From contig NZ_BPQP01000008.1 of the NCBI RefSeq assembly GCF_022179305.1, positions 1 to 64,000 on the forward strand: a DNA stretch of 64,000 nucleotides, given 5' to 3'. The DNA is from Methylobacterium iners (lineage in GTDB: Bacteria > Pseudomonadota > Alphaproteobacteria > Rhizobiales > Beijerinckiaceae). The translations under genes and the position numbers were made by a program. Of the stretch, positions 56,859-64,000 are shown one piece after another (the stretch's first letter is position 1; each line of letters starts with the position of its first letter). The notes beneath the pieces are model-generated. The model did no database searches, was not told the DNA's origin, and was given only the letters and a program-made list of their open reading frames with translations.

Positions 56859-58369
56859 GCGTTGCCGGTCGCGGGTGGGTTGCCGCTCAGCAGCCGCACC
56901 TTGCCGGCATACGAGGGCAATCCGGTGAGAACGCCCTCGAAATCCGCCAGCGCCTCCCCGACCTGGAGCCCGTGGGAGGTGAGCTTGAGTTCGCGGATCG
57001 TGTGCTCGTGAGGGTTGACGCGGCTCTTGACCACGGAGAGGGCTGCGCGGATCTCGCCCTTCGCCTCGAAGTAGCGGAACAGCAGGATCGCGTCGCTGAG
57101 GTAGCTGAGATCGACGTCCGATTGCACGTCCCCGATGATGCCGTGCTGGCCCAAGACCAGGAGGGTCGTGATCCCCTGCTGGTTGAGGTAGTTCAAGAGC
57201 TCGTGCATCTGCAGGATCAGGAACTCCTCGCCCGGCATGGCGTGGAGATAGGCGTTGAGGCTGTCGACCACGACGAAGGTCGAGCGATGCTCCTCCACCG
57301 CCATGCGCACCGCGGCAGCGAACTCGCCGGGCGCGAGCTCGGCCGGATCGACCTGCTGGATGGTGAGCCGACCTGCCGCGAGATGCGGCTCGAGATCCAT
57401 GTTCAGTGCCGCCGAGCGCGCCAGCAGGGTGGCCAAGCCCTCGTCGAACAGGAAATACGTCGCCCTGTCGCCCCGCTCCAGCGCCGCCACCATGCAGCGC
57501 ACGCCCGTCGTGGTCTTGCCTACGCCCGAGGGGCCGAGCAGCAAGGTGTTCGTGCCGGGCACCAAGCCGCCGCCCAGAAGCAGGTCGAGCTCAGCGGAGC
57601 CAGTAGAGACGGATTTGGGATCGAAGCTCGCGTGATGCTCGGCGGCGATCAGGCGCGGGAAGACGCGCAAGCCGCCCGTATCGAGGATGAAGTCGTGGTA
57701 GCCGCCACGGAACTTCATGCCGCGCATCTTCACGATTCGCAGACGGCGCCGCTCCGACCCGAACGCCCGCGGTGCCTGCTCCAGGGAGATCACGCCGTGG
57801 GCGATGCTGTGGAGCTGCTGGTCGCCTGCCTCGGACGTGCGGTCGTCGAGCATCAGGACGGTGCAGTTGCGCCGGGCGAAGAACTGCTTCAGCGCCAGGA
57901 TCTGGCGGCGGTACCGCAAGGGGCTCTGCGCGAGCAGGCGCAGCTCTGAGAGGCTGTCGAAGACGACGCGGGTCGGCGTGAGCGCCTCGACGCGCTCGAT
58001 CACCTCCCGCACCGTCTCGCCCAGTTCGACCTCGGACGGATGCAGGACCGATTGCTCGCTGTCCGGATCGAGGCCGAGTTCGTTGACGAGCTCGTAGAGC
58101 TCGATCCCATCCAGCGACCAGCCATGGGTGGCCGCCGCGGCACGAAGTTCGTTGGCGGTCTCGGAGAGCGTGACGTAGAGGCCGCGCTCACCGCGGCCGG
58201 CTCCGTGGAGAAGGAACTGCAGGGCCAGCGTGGTCTTGCCGGTCCCGGGCGTTCCCTCCAAGAGGTAGAGCCGGTCGGCCGTAAGCCCGCCGCCCAGGAC
58301 GTCGTCCAGGCCGGCGACGCCGAGCGAGACCCGGGTCGGCGGGATCAGTTCGCGGGTAACGTCGCTCAT
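56855..58369 (-). CDS. KaiC-like double-ATPase
   Basis: The ATG at 58369 (MSDVTRELIPPTRVSLGVAG) gives 504 residues with two RecA-like domains: Walker A GTPGTGKTT (39-47) and GPSGVGKTT in the second half (about 285). Features include LDDVLGGGLTADRLYLLEGT, VVFDSLSELRLLAQSPLRYR and VVDSLNAYLHAMPGEEFLIL. Length equals KaiC (about 519). No kaiA or kaiB nearby. It is co-translated with a hybrid histidine kinase, so it probably serves in signalling, not in a clock. Confidence 0.92.
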   Translation of the reverse strand: MSDVTRELIPPTRVSLGVAGLDDVLGGGLTADRLYLLEGTPGTGKTTLALQFLLHGAGRGERGLYVTLSETANELRAAAATHGWSLDGIELYELVNELGLDPDSEQSVLHPSEVELGETVREVIERVEALTPTRVVFDSLSELRLLAQSPLRYRRQILALKQFFARRNCTVLMLDDRTSEAGDQQLHSIAHGVISLEQAPRAFGSERRRLRIVKMRGMKFRGGYHDFILDTGGLRVFPRLIAAEHHASFDPKSVSTGSAELDLLLGGGLVPGTNTLLLGPSGVGKTTTGVRCMVAALERGDRATYFLFDEGLATLLARSAALNMDLEPHLAAGRLTIQQVDPAELAPGEFAAAVRMAVEEHRSTFVVVDSLNAYLHAMPGEEFLILQMHELLNYLNQQGITTLLVLGQHGIIGDVQSDVDLSYLSDAILLFRYFEAKGEIRAALSVVKSRVNPHEHTIRELKLTSHGLQVGEALADFEGVLTGLPSYAGKVRLLSGNPPATGNA

Positions 58370-58584
58370 CAATTCGAGACCATGGGGAGGGTTGTCCCGC
58401 GGCGACCCGGGGTCGCGGAACAGGGATCGGCTTCCCGTTACAGACGAGCTTGGGCCACGAAAGGTTCCGCTCCGGCCTCGTTCGGAGGGGTTGGCCCGCA
58501 CCATCTTCCAGGCCCACGGACCCGCGTTCCCTGGCCGTTCCCTGCCTCACGCGAGGCAGGACGCGCGAACGCGTTTCGCCTCGT

Positions 58585-58854
58585 TCAGGCCGGCTCCCGC
58601 CCCGCTCTCGCCCGCCCATCGAAGCGGGCGCCGATCTCCTCCTGCGTCCGCCACGCGGCCACGCAGACGCGGTACTCGCCCAGGTTGCCGACCAGCACGA
58701 AGGTTTCGGGCACTCCGCTGGTGTCCGTCATCGTCAGGCGCACGCCGTCGTCGGAGCGATCGTAGATCATGCACGCAATCGTGGTATGTTCATCGACCGC
58801 AATATGCCCGTCCTCGTCGATCCGATGACGCGGCGATGCTCGGCGCTCCTGCAT
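58585..58854 (-). CDS. PilZ domain protein
   Basis: The ATG at 58854 (MQERRASPRHRIDEDGHIAV) has GGAG 8 nt upstream (ATG 58878 adds 8 residues); 89 residues. The PilZ RxxxR motif appears as RRASPRHR and the D/NxSxxG motif as DRSDDGVRL. Binds cyclic di-GMP in typical members. Alone, likely an adaptor for motility or exopolysaccharide control. Confidence 0.85.
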   Translation of the reverse strand: MQERRASPRHRIDEDGHIAVDEHTTIACMIYDRSDDGVRLTMTDTSGVPETFVLVGNLGEYRVCVAAWRTQEEIGARFDGRARAGREPA

Positions 58855-58977
58855 CCTCGACACTCCAAACCCTTCCATGACGGGAATTTTGCTCGCCTCG
58901 TCCTAAAGGCGCGTGTCGGCGATGCATCAAAATGCTTCGGCTTTCCGGAGGACCTGCCCGTCAGGAGCCTGCTCGGT

Positions 58978-59232
58978 TTACTCCCCCCCATCGACGAACG
59001 CGACGCCGATCTCGGTCTGCTTGCGCCAGGCGACCCGCACCGGGTGGCGCTCCCCGGCAGGCTCGATGAGCAGCGTGAAGTGATCGGGAATGCCGACGAT
59101 GCTCGGAACTTGTAATCGTGCCCCGGTCGCGGAGCGGTTACGCAGCATGCAATCGATGACGCCACCGCCTCCGAGCATGATCTTGCCTGACAGGAGAGTG
59201 CGCATCCTTGGCGCGGTCCGCCGCTCGTCCAT
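58978..59232 (-). CDS. PilZ domain protein
   Basis: This 84-residue protein has PilZ motifs RRTAPRMRTLLSGKI and LRNRSATGARLQ, and a final FVDGG. Similar to the neighbour at 58585 but not identical; two small PilZ proteins in tandem in the same direction. C-di-GMP binding is inferred from the motifs. Confidence 0.85.
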   Translation of the reverse strand: MDERRTAPRMRTLLSGKIMLGGGGVIDCMLRNRSATGARLQVPSIVGIPDHFTLLIEPAGERHPVRVAWRKQTEIGVAFVDGGE

Positions 59233-59369
59233 CTTCGTCTCGCCCCTGTCGCGTCGAGACTCTTATCGGGTGCGCGAGAGCTGTCGAGTCGATGGTGGTC
59301 CAAGGCAGGGAACATCATCGCCCCGCCACCCGCCCCCGAACGCTACCCGGCCTGCGCGGCCCGGCACGT

Positions 59370-59540
59370 CTATCCCTCGGCCGGGTCGGATTGTCCCGTC
59401 TTCGCGCCGCCGCTCGGATCCGTGGCATCCTCCCCCGACGCATCGGGATCCGTGCGGCCTTGAGGCGTCAGCCGCGGGGCCGCGATATCGGTCTCATCGG
59501 CCTGCGACTTGGGCGGCTCGGTCGGCTTGGTCGCGGGCAT
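59370..59540 (-). CDS. 56-residue polar protein
   Basis: The ATG at 59540 (MPATKPTEPPKSQADETDIA) gives a Pro/Thr/Asp-rich, probably unstructured peptide ending TGQSDPAEG. Such small acidic proteins are common in this genus. Function unknown. Confidence 0.5.
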   Translation of the reverse strand: MPATKPTEPPKSQADETDIAAPRLTPQGRTDPDASGEDATDPSGGAKTGQSDPAEG

Positions 59541-59610
59541 CGGCGCTTTCCTTGGGGTGAGGCACGAAAGGGGGCTGGTTCGACCCGCTCTCCCGTCAAC
59601 GTAACTCCGC

Positions 59611-59853
59611 TCAGGCGGGCTGATCCTTGCGCACCCCGTCATCGGCCGAGCGCCGTGCCGTTTCCTCGGCCTCGGTGCCCGGCCGCTCGCTCGGGCCGCC
59701 GGGTGTCTCCTGCACCTTGCCCGTCGCCGTATCGCGGGGCGAAGTCGCCAGTCCCTGGGCCTTGACCCCCGCGCCCTGCGCCAGGTGCCCGCTCCGCTGA
59801 TCGTAGGAGCTGTTGGCCATCGTCTCGGACGCGTTCTTCGGATCGTCGGACAT
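59611..59853 (-). CDS. 80-residue hydrophilic protein
   Basis: The ATG at 59853 (MSDDPKNASETMANSSYDQR) gives a polar, disordered-looking protein (RDTATGKVQETPGGPSERPG). Looks like stress-associated small proteins of alphaproteobacteria, but no named family. Function unknown. Confidence 0.55.
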   Translation of the reverse strand: MSDDPKNASETMANSSYDQRSGHLAQGAGVKAQGLATSPRDTATGKVQETPGGPSERPGTEAEETARRSADDGVRKDQPA

Positions 59854-60095
59854 GCGATGCTCCCAGTGACTGGGATCAACGCTCCGACCCCGAGGCGGTT
59901 CGATGAACGGCGCGGACGGAGGCGGCGATCCCTTGGAGCACCGGGCGCGTTGCCCGCGACGGGTCCGTGGTCGGGGCGGTCGGCAGCTGGCTCGCGGCGC
60001 TGCGGCGGACGTCCAGAGACCGTCCGACGAGAGGTTCTGTCGCAGGCTCCTCGACGCGCGCCCTGCGTTGCCTGCTGTCGGAAGAGGAGACCCAC

Positions 60096-60287
60096 ATGGC
60101 AGCCAACGACAAAGCGACGTCCTACACCCTCAAGCAGGCGATGGCCGTGAAGGTCGGCGACCACGTCGAGATTGCGGTGGAAGCGCAGGACGGGACCAAG
60201 TTCAAGATCGTCGCCACGGCCGAGCAGCTCGATGTTCTGACGGGGGATCTGGAGACGATCCTCGACAAGGATGACGCGGAGGCATAG
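60096..60287 (+). CDS. Small protein with beta core
   Basis: The ATG at 60096 preceded by GAAGAGGAG gives 63 residues (MAANDKATSYTLKQAMAVKV; EIAVEAQDGTKFKIVATAEQ; DVLTGDLETILDKDDAEA). Hypothetical. Confidence 0.6.
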   Translation: MAANDKATSYTLKQAMAVKVGDHVEIAVEAQDGTKFKIVATAEQLDVLTGDLETILDKDDAEA

Positions 60288-60406
60288 GCCGCCGGGCAAG
60301 ACTCCCTATCGCGATCCTGTCGTACCGATCGAAGACGGCCACGGAGTCGGGGAATGCGCGCGGATGGACGCGCATGCCCCTCCCGTGGCCGTTGCTCAAG
60401 TGGATT

Positions 60407-60850
60407 TTAGAACATCGCCACGAGGGCCACTCCGGCCACCATCAGAGCGGCACCGAGCACCCGCCAGACCGTCGCGGGGTGCTCCTGGAAGCCGACCCAG
60501 CCGAAATGATCGAGCACGACGGAGGTGACGACGCCCGCGGTGACGAGGATGCCGAGGAAGGGTGCCGCACCGATCTGTCGGGCCACGAACAGCTGGGAGC
60601 AGATCAGCAGGGCGCCGAGCATGCCGCCGAACCAGGCCCACCAGGGCACCTGCGTGACCTGTTCCTGACTGGGCAGAGCGAGCCGGCCCGTTGCGAGCCC
60701 CGTCGCGAGAAGGGTCGTGCCGCTGACCAGAACAACGACGAGGCCGGCGACGAAGGGCTGTTCCAGCGTCTTGGCGAGCGTGGAGTTCGGTCCAGGCTGG
60801 ATCGCGTTCCCGATGCCGGCGAGGATGGCGAGGCCGTAGAGGTACCACAT
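60407..60850 (-). CDS. DMT-type membrane protein (DUF606/YdcZ-like)
   Basis: The 147-residue protein has four to five hydrophobic segments (WYLYGLAILAGIGNAIQPGP; VAGLVVVLVSGTTLLATGLA; WWAWFGGMLGALLICSQLFV; FLGILVTAGVVTSVVLDHFG; VLGAALMVAGVALVAMF), typical of the YdcZ/DUF606 branch of drug/metabolite transporters. Substrate unknown. No partner gene visible. Confidence 0.85.
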   Translation of the reverse strand: MWYLYGLAILAGIGNAIQPGPNSTLAKTLEQPFVAGLVVVLVSGTTLLATGLATGRLALPSQEQVTQVPWWAWFGGMLGALLICSQLFVARQIGAAPFLGILVTAGVVTSVVLDHFGWVGFQEHPATVWRVLGAALMVAGVALVAMF

Positions 60851-61080
60851 GGCATGTCCTGAAAAAGGGAAGCTTCCCTAGGACACGGTCCACATCCGGT
60901 CCGCAAGCCGAACGATACCCTCGGACCCGCCTGTTCCGGCGCGCCGTTAGGCTTGCACGCAACCAGCCCCGGGCTCGTCTCAGCGGCCGAAGGGACACCC
61001 GGCGCGGCACGGGAGGCGCGCCTGTTCTCGGCGCGTGCCGCCTCTCCTGGCTTGCGCCGGCCACCATGAGCCGACGGACC

Positions 61081-62013
61081 TCACGGCCGCGAGGGCAGGG
61101 TGCTCGCGAGCTGGGCGGTGGAGATCATGCTGTTGTAGTCGTTGACGATCCAGGTCAGGTCGCGCCCAGCCCCGCGCCGGGCGTCGCCCTTCGCCGCGGC
61201 CAGCTTGTCGCGAAACTCCCGCAGCTTGCCGAGCCAGGAACGCGGACGCGACTCGAAGGACGAGAGGGCGCCCGGCTCCGCCGCGACATAGGCATCCAGC
61301 TCCCTGACCGCGCCGGCGTAGCCGGCGAGTGCAGCCTCGAAGGCCGGCATGTCGACGACGGGCCTCGCATCGCTGGGCAGCAGGGGAAGAATGGATCGCG
61401 CCCGGATCATGACGTTCATCACGTGCCAGCGCGCCTTGCGGCCCTCGCGTCGTTCGACGAGCGCGAGCTCGGTCGCGTCGCTGCGCTCCTTCTCGCGGGC
61501 GAACAGGGCTTCGAGCCCGGCCCGCTCGGCGAGGAAGGTCTGGGCGGCGGGCGCCAGGCGGGCGTGGAGGGCCTTGCCCTCCGCCATCTTGTCCTCCTTG
61601 TAGTCCTGGCGCTCGTAGTACCCGTTGGCCTGCGTGGTGATCGGCGCGAGGGTCTCGTAGGCGGCGATGTAGGGCCCGATCTTGGCGTCGAGCTCGGGCA
61701 TGGCCGGCGGCTTGCTCACGGCGGCCCGTGCCCGCTCGATCTCGCCACGCACGTCGTAGAGCGAGTAGAGGCCGTAGATGATACGCTCGCGCCCGGTCGG
61801 GCCGGTTCGCATGTCGGCCCAGCTCGCATAGCGCGTGATCGACTCGGAGGCGCGCAGGGTGCGGTTGAGCAGGGCCACGTAGGCGTTCAGCTTGCCCACG
61901 ATGGCCTGTGAGGCGGCGAGTTCCGCATCGGCCTCGGCAGCCTTCGGCTGGGCGCTGGCGGGCGAGCTGAGGGCGAGCCCGACCAGCAGAACCACGCGAA
62001 TCCAAGTCCTCAC
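61081..62013 (-). CDS. Secreted DUF3829-like protein
   Basis: A GTG at 62013 with AGGAGG 8 nt upstream gives 310 residues (an ATG at 62046 would add 11). The signal peptide RTWIRVVLLVGLALSSPASAQ is followed by a long helical protein (ASQAIVGKLNAYVALLNRTL; YYERQDYKEDKMAEGKALHA; RSWLGKLREFRDKLAAAKGD). Resembles the YiiG/DUF3829 family of periplasmic lipoprotein-like proteins. Function unknown. Confidence 0.75.
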   Translation of the reverse strand: MRTWIRVVLLVGLALSSPASAQPKAAEADAELAASQAIVGKLNAYVALLNRTLRASESITRYASWADMRTGPTGRERIIYGLYSLYDVRGEIERARAAVSKPPAMPELDAKIGPYIAAYETLAPITTQANGYYERQDYKEDKMAEGKALHARLAPAAQTFLAERAGLEALFAREKERSDATELALVERREGRKARWHVMNVMIRARSILPLLPSDARPVVDMPAFEAALAGYAGAVRELDAYVAAEPGALSSFESRPRSWLGKLREFRDKLAAAKGDARRGAGRDLTWIVNDYNSMISTAQLASTLPSRP

Positions 62014-62216
62014 TGCGCGAACCTCCTCTCTTGCGAGGGCAGACATACCCCTCCCGCGCCGCCGAAGACTACGGCGGATTGGACTGTGCGGCGCCGATCC
62101 TGGTGAGCGTCAGGCGCGGAGCCGGGCGGCGAGCCTGATCCGCATCGCCCGCGGTGCGGTTGTCGAACCAATGGCCTCGCGGCACGTTTGACGCTGCCGA
62201 CGGGAGAACGGATCTC

Positions 62217-62654
62217 ATGAAGACGCTTTGGGTCACGGCGCTGGTCGGTCTGAGCCTGATGGGCGCGATGGATTCGGCCTCAGCGCAGCGAGGCGGTCGC
62301 GATGACGGCTACGACGAGCGGGAGTACGGCGGCCGGGGCGAGCGGGGCTCTGGCAGTCGCGGCAGGGACTACGACGACGAGCGCGGACCGGAACGCGGTC
62401 GCGGCTACGACGATGACCGCGGGCGAGAACGCAGCCGCCGCTACGACGACGACCGGGGTTACGATGATGACCGCGGTCGCGGCCGCAGGGACCGCGAGGA
62501 GCGCGAGCCCCGGTTCGACGAGGAGGAGTACCTGCGCTGCAATCCCGACGTTCGCCGTGCCGTGGAACGCGGCGAGATGGAGTCCGGGGAGTTCCATTAC
62601 AGGACCTTCGGCCGCCGCGAGCGGCGTCGCCTCACCTGTGAGACGAGGCTCTAG
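62217..62654 (+). CDS. Secreted Arg/Asp/Tyr/Gly-repeat protein
   Basis: The ATG at 62217 gives 145 residues: signal peptide (TLWVTALVGLSLMGAMDSAS, cleavage near SAQ), then about 70 residues of degenerate RGYDDDRG-type repeats. The C-terminal module (FDEEEYLRCNPDVRRAVERG; FHYRTFGRRERRRLTCETRL) has two cysteines. No named family recognised; low-complexity charged repeats may bind polysaccharide or nucleic acid. Confidence 0.72.
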   Translation: MKTLWVTALVGLSLMGAMDSASAQRGGRDDGYDEREYGGRGERGSGSRGRDYDDERGPERGRGYDDDRGRERSRRYDDDRGYDDDRGRGRRDREEREPRFDEEEYLRCNPDVRRAVERGEMESGEFHYRTFGRRERRRLTCETRL

Positions 62655-62703
62655 CCTTCATCGCCGGACGACGAAGCCGGCCGCGCCGAGCGGACGCCCA
62701 CCG

Positions 62704-62895
62704 CTATGCCCAGCCGCTGAGGAGGTGGATGAGGTAGGCTCCCGCAAGCCCGACCGGCACGCTCACGACCATGGTGTCGGCATAGCGGAGGAGCCCCGCT
62801 TTCGCTCCGGCCTCGAACGCCTCGCGGATTCCCACCGACCACAGCGCGAGCGGTGCCAGGGCGCCCGCGAGCAACCCGCCGACGTACCAGGACAT
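62704..62895 (-). CDS. Small membrane protein
   Basis: The ATG at 62895 (MSWYVGGLLAGALAPLALWS) gives 63 residues with two hydrophobic segments (WYVGGLLAGALAPLAL and VVSVPVGLAGAYLIHLL). Function unknown. Confidence 0.6.
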   Translation of the reverse strand: MSWYVGGLLAGALAPLALWSVGIREAFEAGAKAGLLRYADTMVVSVPVGLAGAYLIHLLSGWA

Positions 62896-63179
62896 GGGGC
62901 GTGCTCCCTCTTCGTGATGAACGGTTTGCCGGATTGCATCACCCGCAGGCGCCGTTGCTACGACGGCGGTGGTCACCGCGAGGAGCGGGATCGCTCGACC
63001 TGTAGGCAGCCTTGGCAGAGCCTGCACGGGGCCGGCAAAATCCCACACGACCCGTTCAGGACCTCAAGCGTAAGCACCGGAAAGAATGCAGGAATTTTGG
63101 TAGCGATGGACTGCTACATCGCATCGCCCACGACGGCCGATCTCCGATTCTCGTATCGTTCGAGAGCCGAGTGAGCAAC
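62896..63179. other. Intergenic stretch without recognisable feature
   Basis: About 285 nt between divergent small genes. A plus-strand frame running into the 63180 gene is open here, but its codons give no protein-like sequence. No RNA or repeat noticed. Confidence 0.4.
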
Positions 63180-63734
63180 ATGTTTTCCTCTTCGACCCGG
63201 TCCGAACCCGCACGAGCGGATCAGCTCGTGCCGTGGACTCCGGCTCACTGCCGAGGAGCGGTTGCTCGCACCATCGCGCGGACTGCCCTGTCCTCTTCAT
63301 CTCAAGCGTCTCAGAGGCAGGTGCCGATCCATCGGCGCTGGTCCTTGCCGTCTTCGGCGCCCTTCACCGTCAATCCTGAGGAAATCCAAGCTGTGTCTCG
63401 CCCACGAACAACAGGCCACCTCGCGGCTCGGCCAACTGAGCCCGAGCCCTCCGCAACCCCGCCCGCCCCATCTTGGGAGACGGTTGTCGCCCCAATCAGC
63501 GACGCCCTGCTTGCCCTCGTGGTTGCCGTCGAGAGTCAGCCTACCGCAGGCCCAGCCGTGAAGGCGTTCCAGTCCGCCATCCGACGCAAGGGCGAGGAAG
63601 CGTCAGCAGCCGGCGGTACCGAAGCGATGGAAGCCGTTCTGCGCCAAGTCGTCGAAGAGGCCCCTGACCGTGCGCAACGGCGCGAGGCCATCATCGGCGA
63701 GGCGTGGACGGGGCTGTCAGGGTGGCGCGCGTGA
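63180..63734 (+). CDS. Hypothetical protein
   Basis: The ATG at 63180 (MFSSSTRSEPARADQLVPWT) gives 184 residues: a Ser/Pro-rich first half and an ordered C-terminus (VVAPISDALLALVVAVESQP; AMEAVLRQVVEEAPDRAQRR; EAIIGEAWTGLSGWRA). No family recognised. Neighbouring sequence to the right looks like a mobile-element fragment. Confidence 0.55.
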   Translation: MFSSSTRSEPARADQLVPWTPAHCRGAVARTIARTALSSSSQASQRQVPIHRRWSLPSSAPFTVNPEEIQAVSRPRTTGHLAARPTEPEPSATPPAPSWETVVAPISDALLALVVAVESQPTAGPAVKAFQSAIRRKGEEASAAGGTEAMEAVLRQVVEEAPDRAQRREAIIGEAWTGLSGWRA

Positions 63735-63880
63735 CTTGGCCGAGCAAGCTGCCCTCGATGCTGACGGCAGGCAGCCCGCAGAGGGCGCTCCGCCCCACCG
63801 GGCTGCGGAAGCGCGCAATTGCGGTTTCCCCGCAAATAGAAACCGCGTGACGCGATAGATCGATAACGAGGGAACGACCA

Positions 63881-64000
63881 TTCCGGCTGGACGAGACGGC
63901 AAACCCTTTGGGGCGGCCGAAAGGCGCTCGCAACCGGGCTACCGTGACCCTGGAGAAGGTCCTTGAGGGCGATGCCGAGAGCATCCTTCGCAAGGCGATC
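63881..64000 (+). pseudogene. DUF5681-like fragment at the right edge
   Basis: One plus-strand frame reads FRLDETANPLGRPKGARNRA then TVTLEKVLEGDAESILRKAI to the edge. It matches the GNPxGRPKGxRNxxT signature of DUF5681, a phage-associated family. A TGA at 63848 closes the frame upstream, and no ATG, GTG or TTG lies between it and the motif, so the start is missing or the gene is broken. Confidence 0.5.

Noticed and set aside
1-64000. CRISPR array
   Set aside because: No regularly spaced direct repeats of suitable length were seen; the repeats near 38.3 kb are too short and irregular.
1-64000. Ribosomal RNA genes or further tRNA genes
   Set aside because: No other cloverleaf or rRNA-like stretch was noticed by eye; a covariance-model scan would be needed to be sure.

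Overview
The window is GC-rich DNA from an alphaproteobacterium. The host genes resemble those of Methylobacterium/Methylorubrum: a class I lysyl-tRNA synthetase, a KaiC-like protein without KaiA or KaiB, PilZ proteins and a TctCBA-type transporter. The genus is inferred from gene content, not proven.

Positions 1 to about 38,657 are a transposable (Mu-type) prophage lying in reverse orientation. Its early end is at the right, and its late end runs off the left edge of the window. From right to left it holds: the phage end with two transposase-site-like repeats; an S24 repressor with a secreted-protein gene translationally coupled behind it; an early operon on the minus strand (Ner, ParB-like protein, MuA-type transposase, MuB-type ATPase, Gam, GemA and many small proteins, two of them paralogous zinc ribbons); a Mor-type activator; an inverted repeat that looks like the Mor target; a lysis block (M15 endolysin, holin, spanin-like proteins); a Mu-type head block (gp25, gp26, gp27, TerL gp28, portal gp29, F, protease I with an internal scaffold start, decoration protein, capsid, gp36, G, gp37); and a P2-type contractile tail block (V, W, J, I, H, fibre, sheath FI, tube FII, E with a -1 frameshift E', tape measure). 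The phage is thus a Mu head and transposition module joined to a P2-type tail.

Several cargo genes break the structural blocks: a DNA methyltransferase and two exported proteins between portal and F; a barnase/EndoU-like nuclease domain on the C-terminus of F; and, beside the capsid gene, a 77-nt initiator-like tRNA(CAU) next to a MazG-type NTP pyrophosphohydrolase.

The prophage has inserted into a family 2 glycosyltransferase gene, whose reading frame is cut just after its EEAPAR motif. Beyond it the host DNA holds: a family 3 solute-binding protein; lysK; a threonine aldolase; a large FAD/Fe-S dehydrogenase of the D-2-hydroxyacid type; a CaiB/BaiF CoA-transferase divergent from tctC-tctB-tctA and followed by a GlcG-like protein (probably one organic-acid uptake and activation locus); a KaiC-like ATPase overlapping a hybrid histidine kinase; two PilZ proteins; and a run of small exported or membrane proteins. 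At the extreme right is a fragment resembling DUF5681, possibly another mobile remnant.
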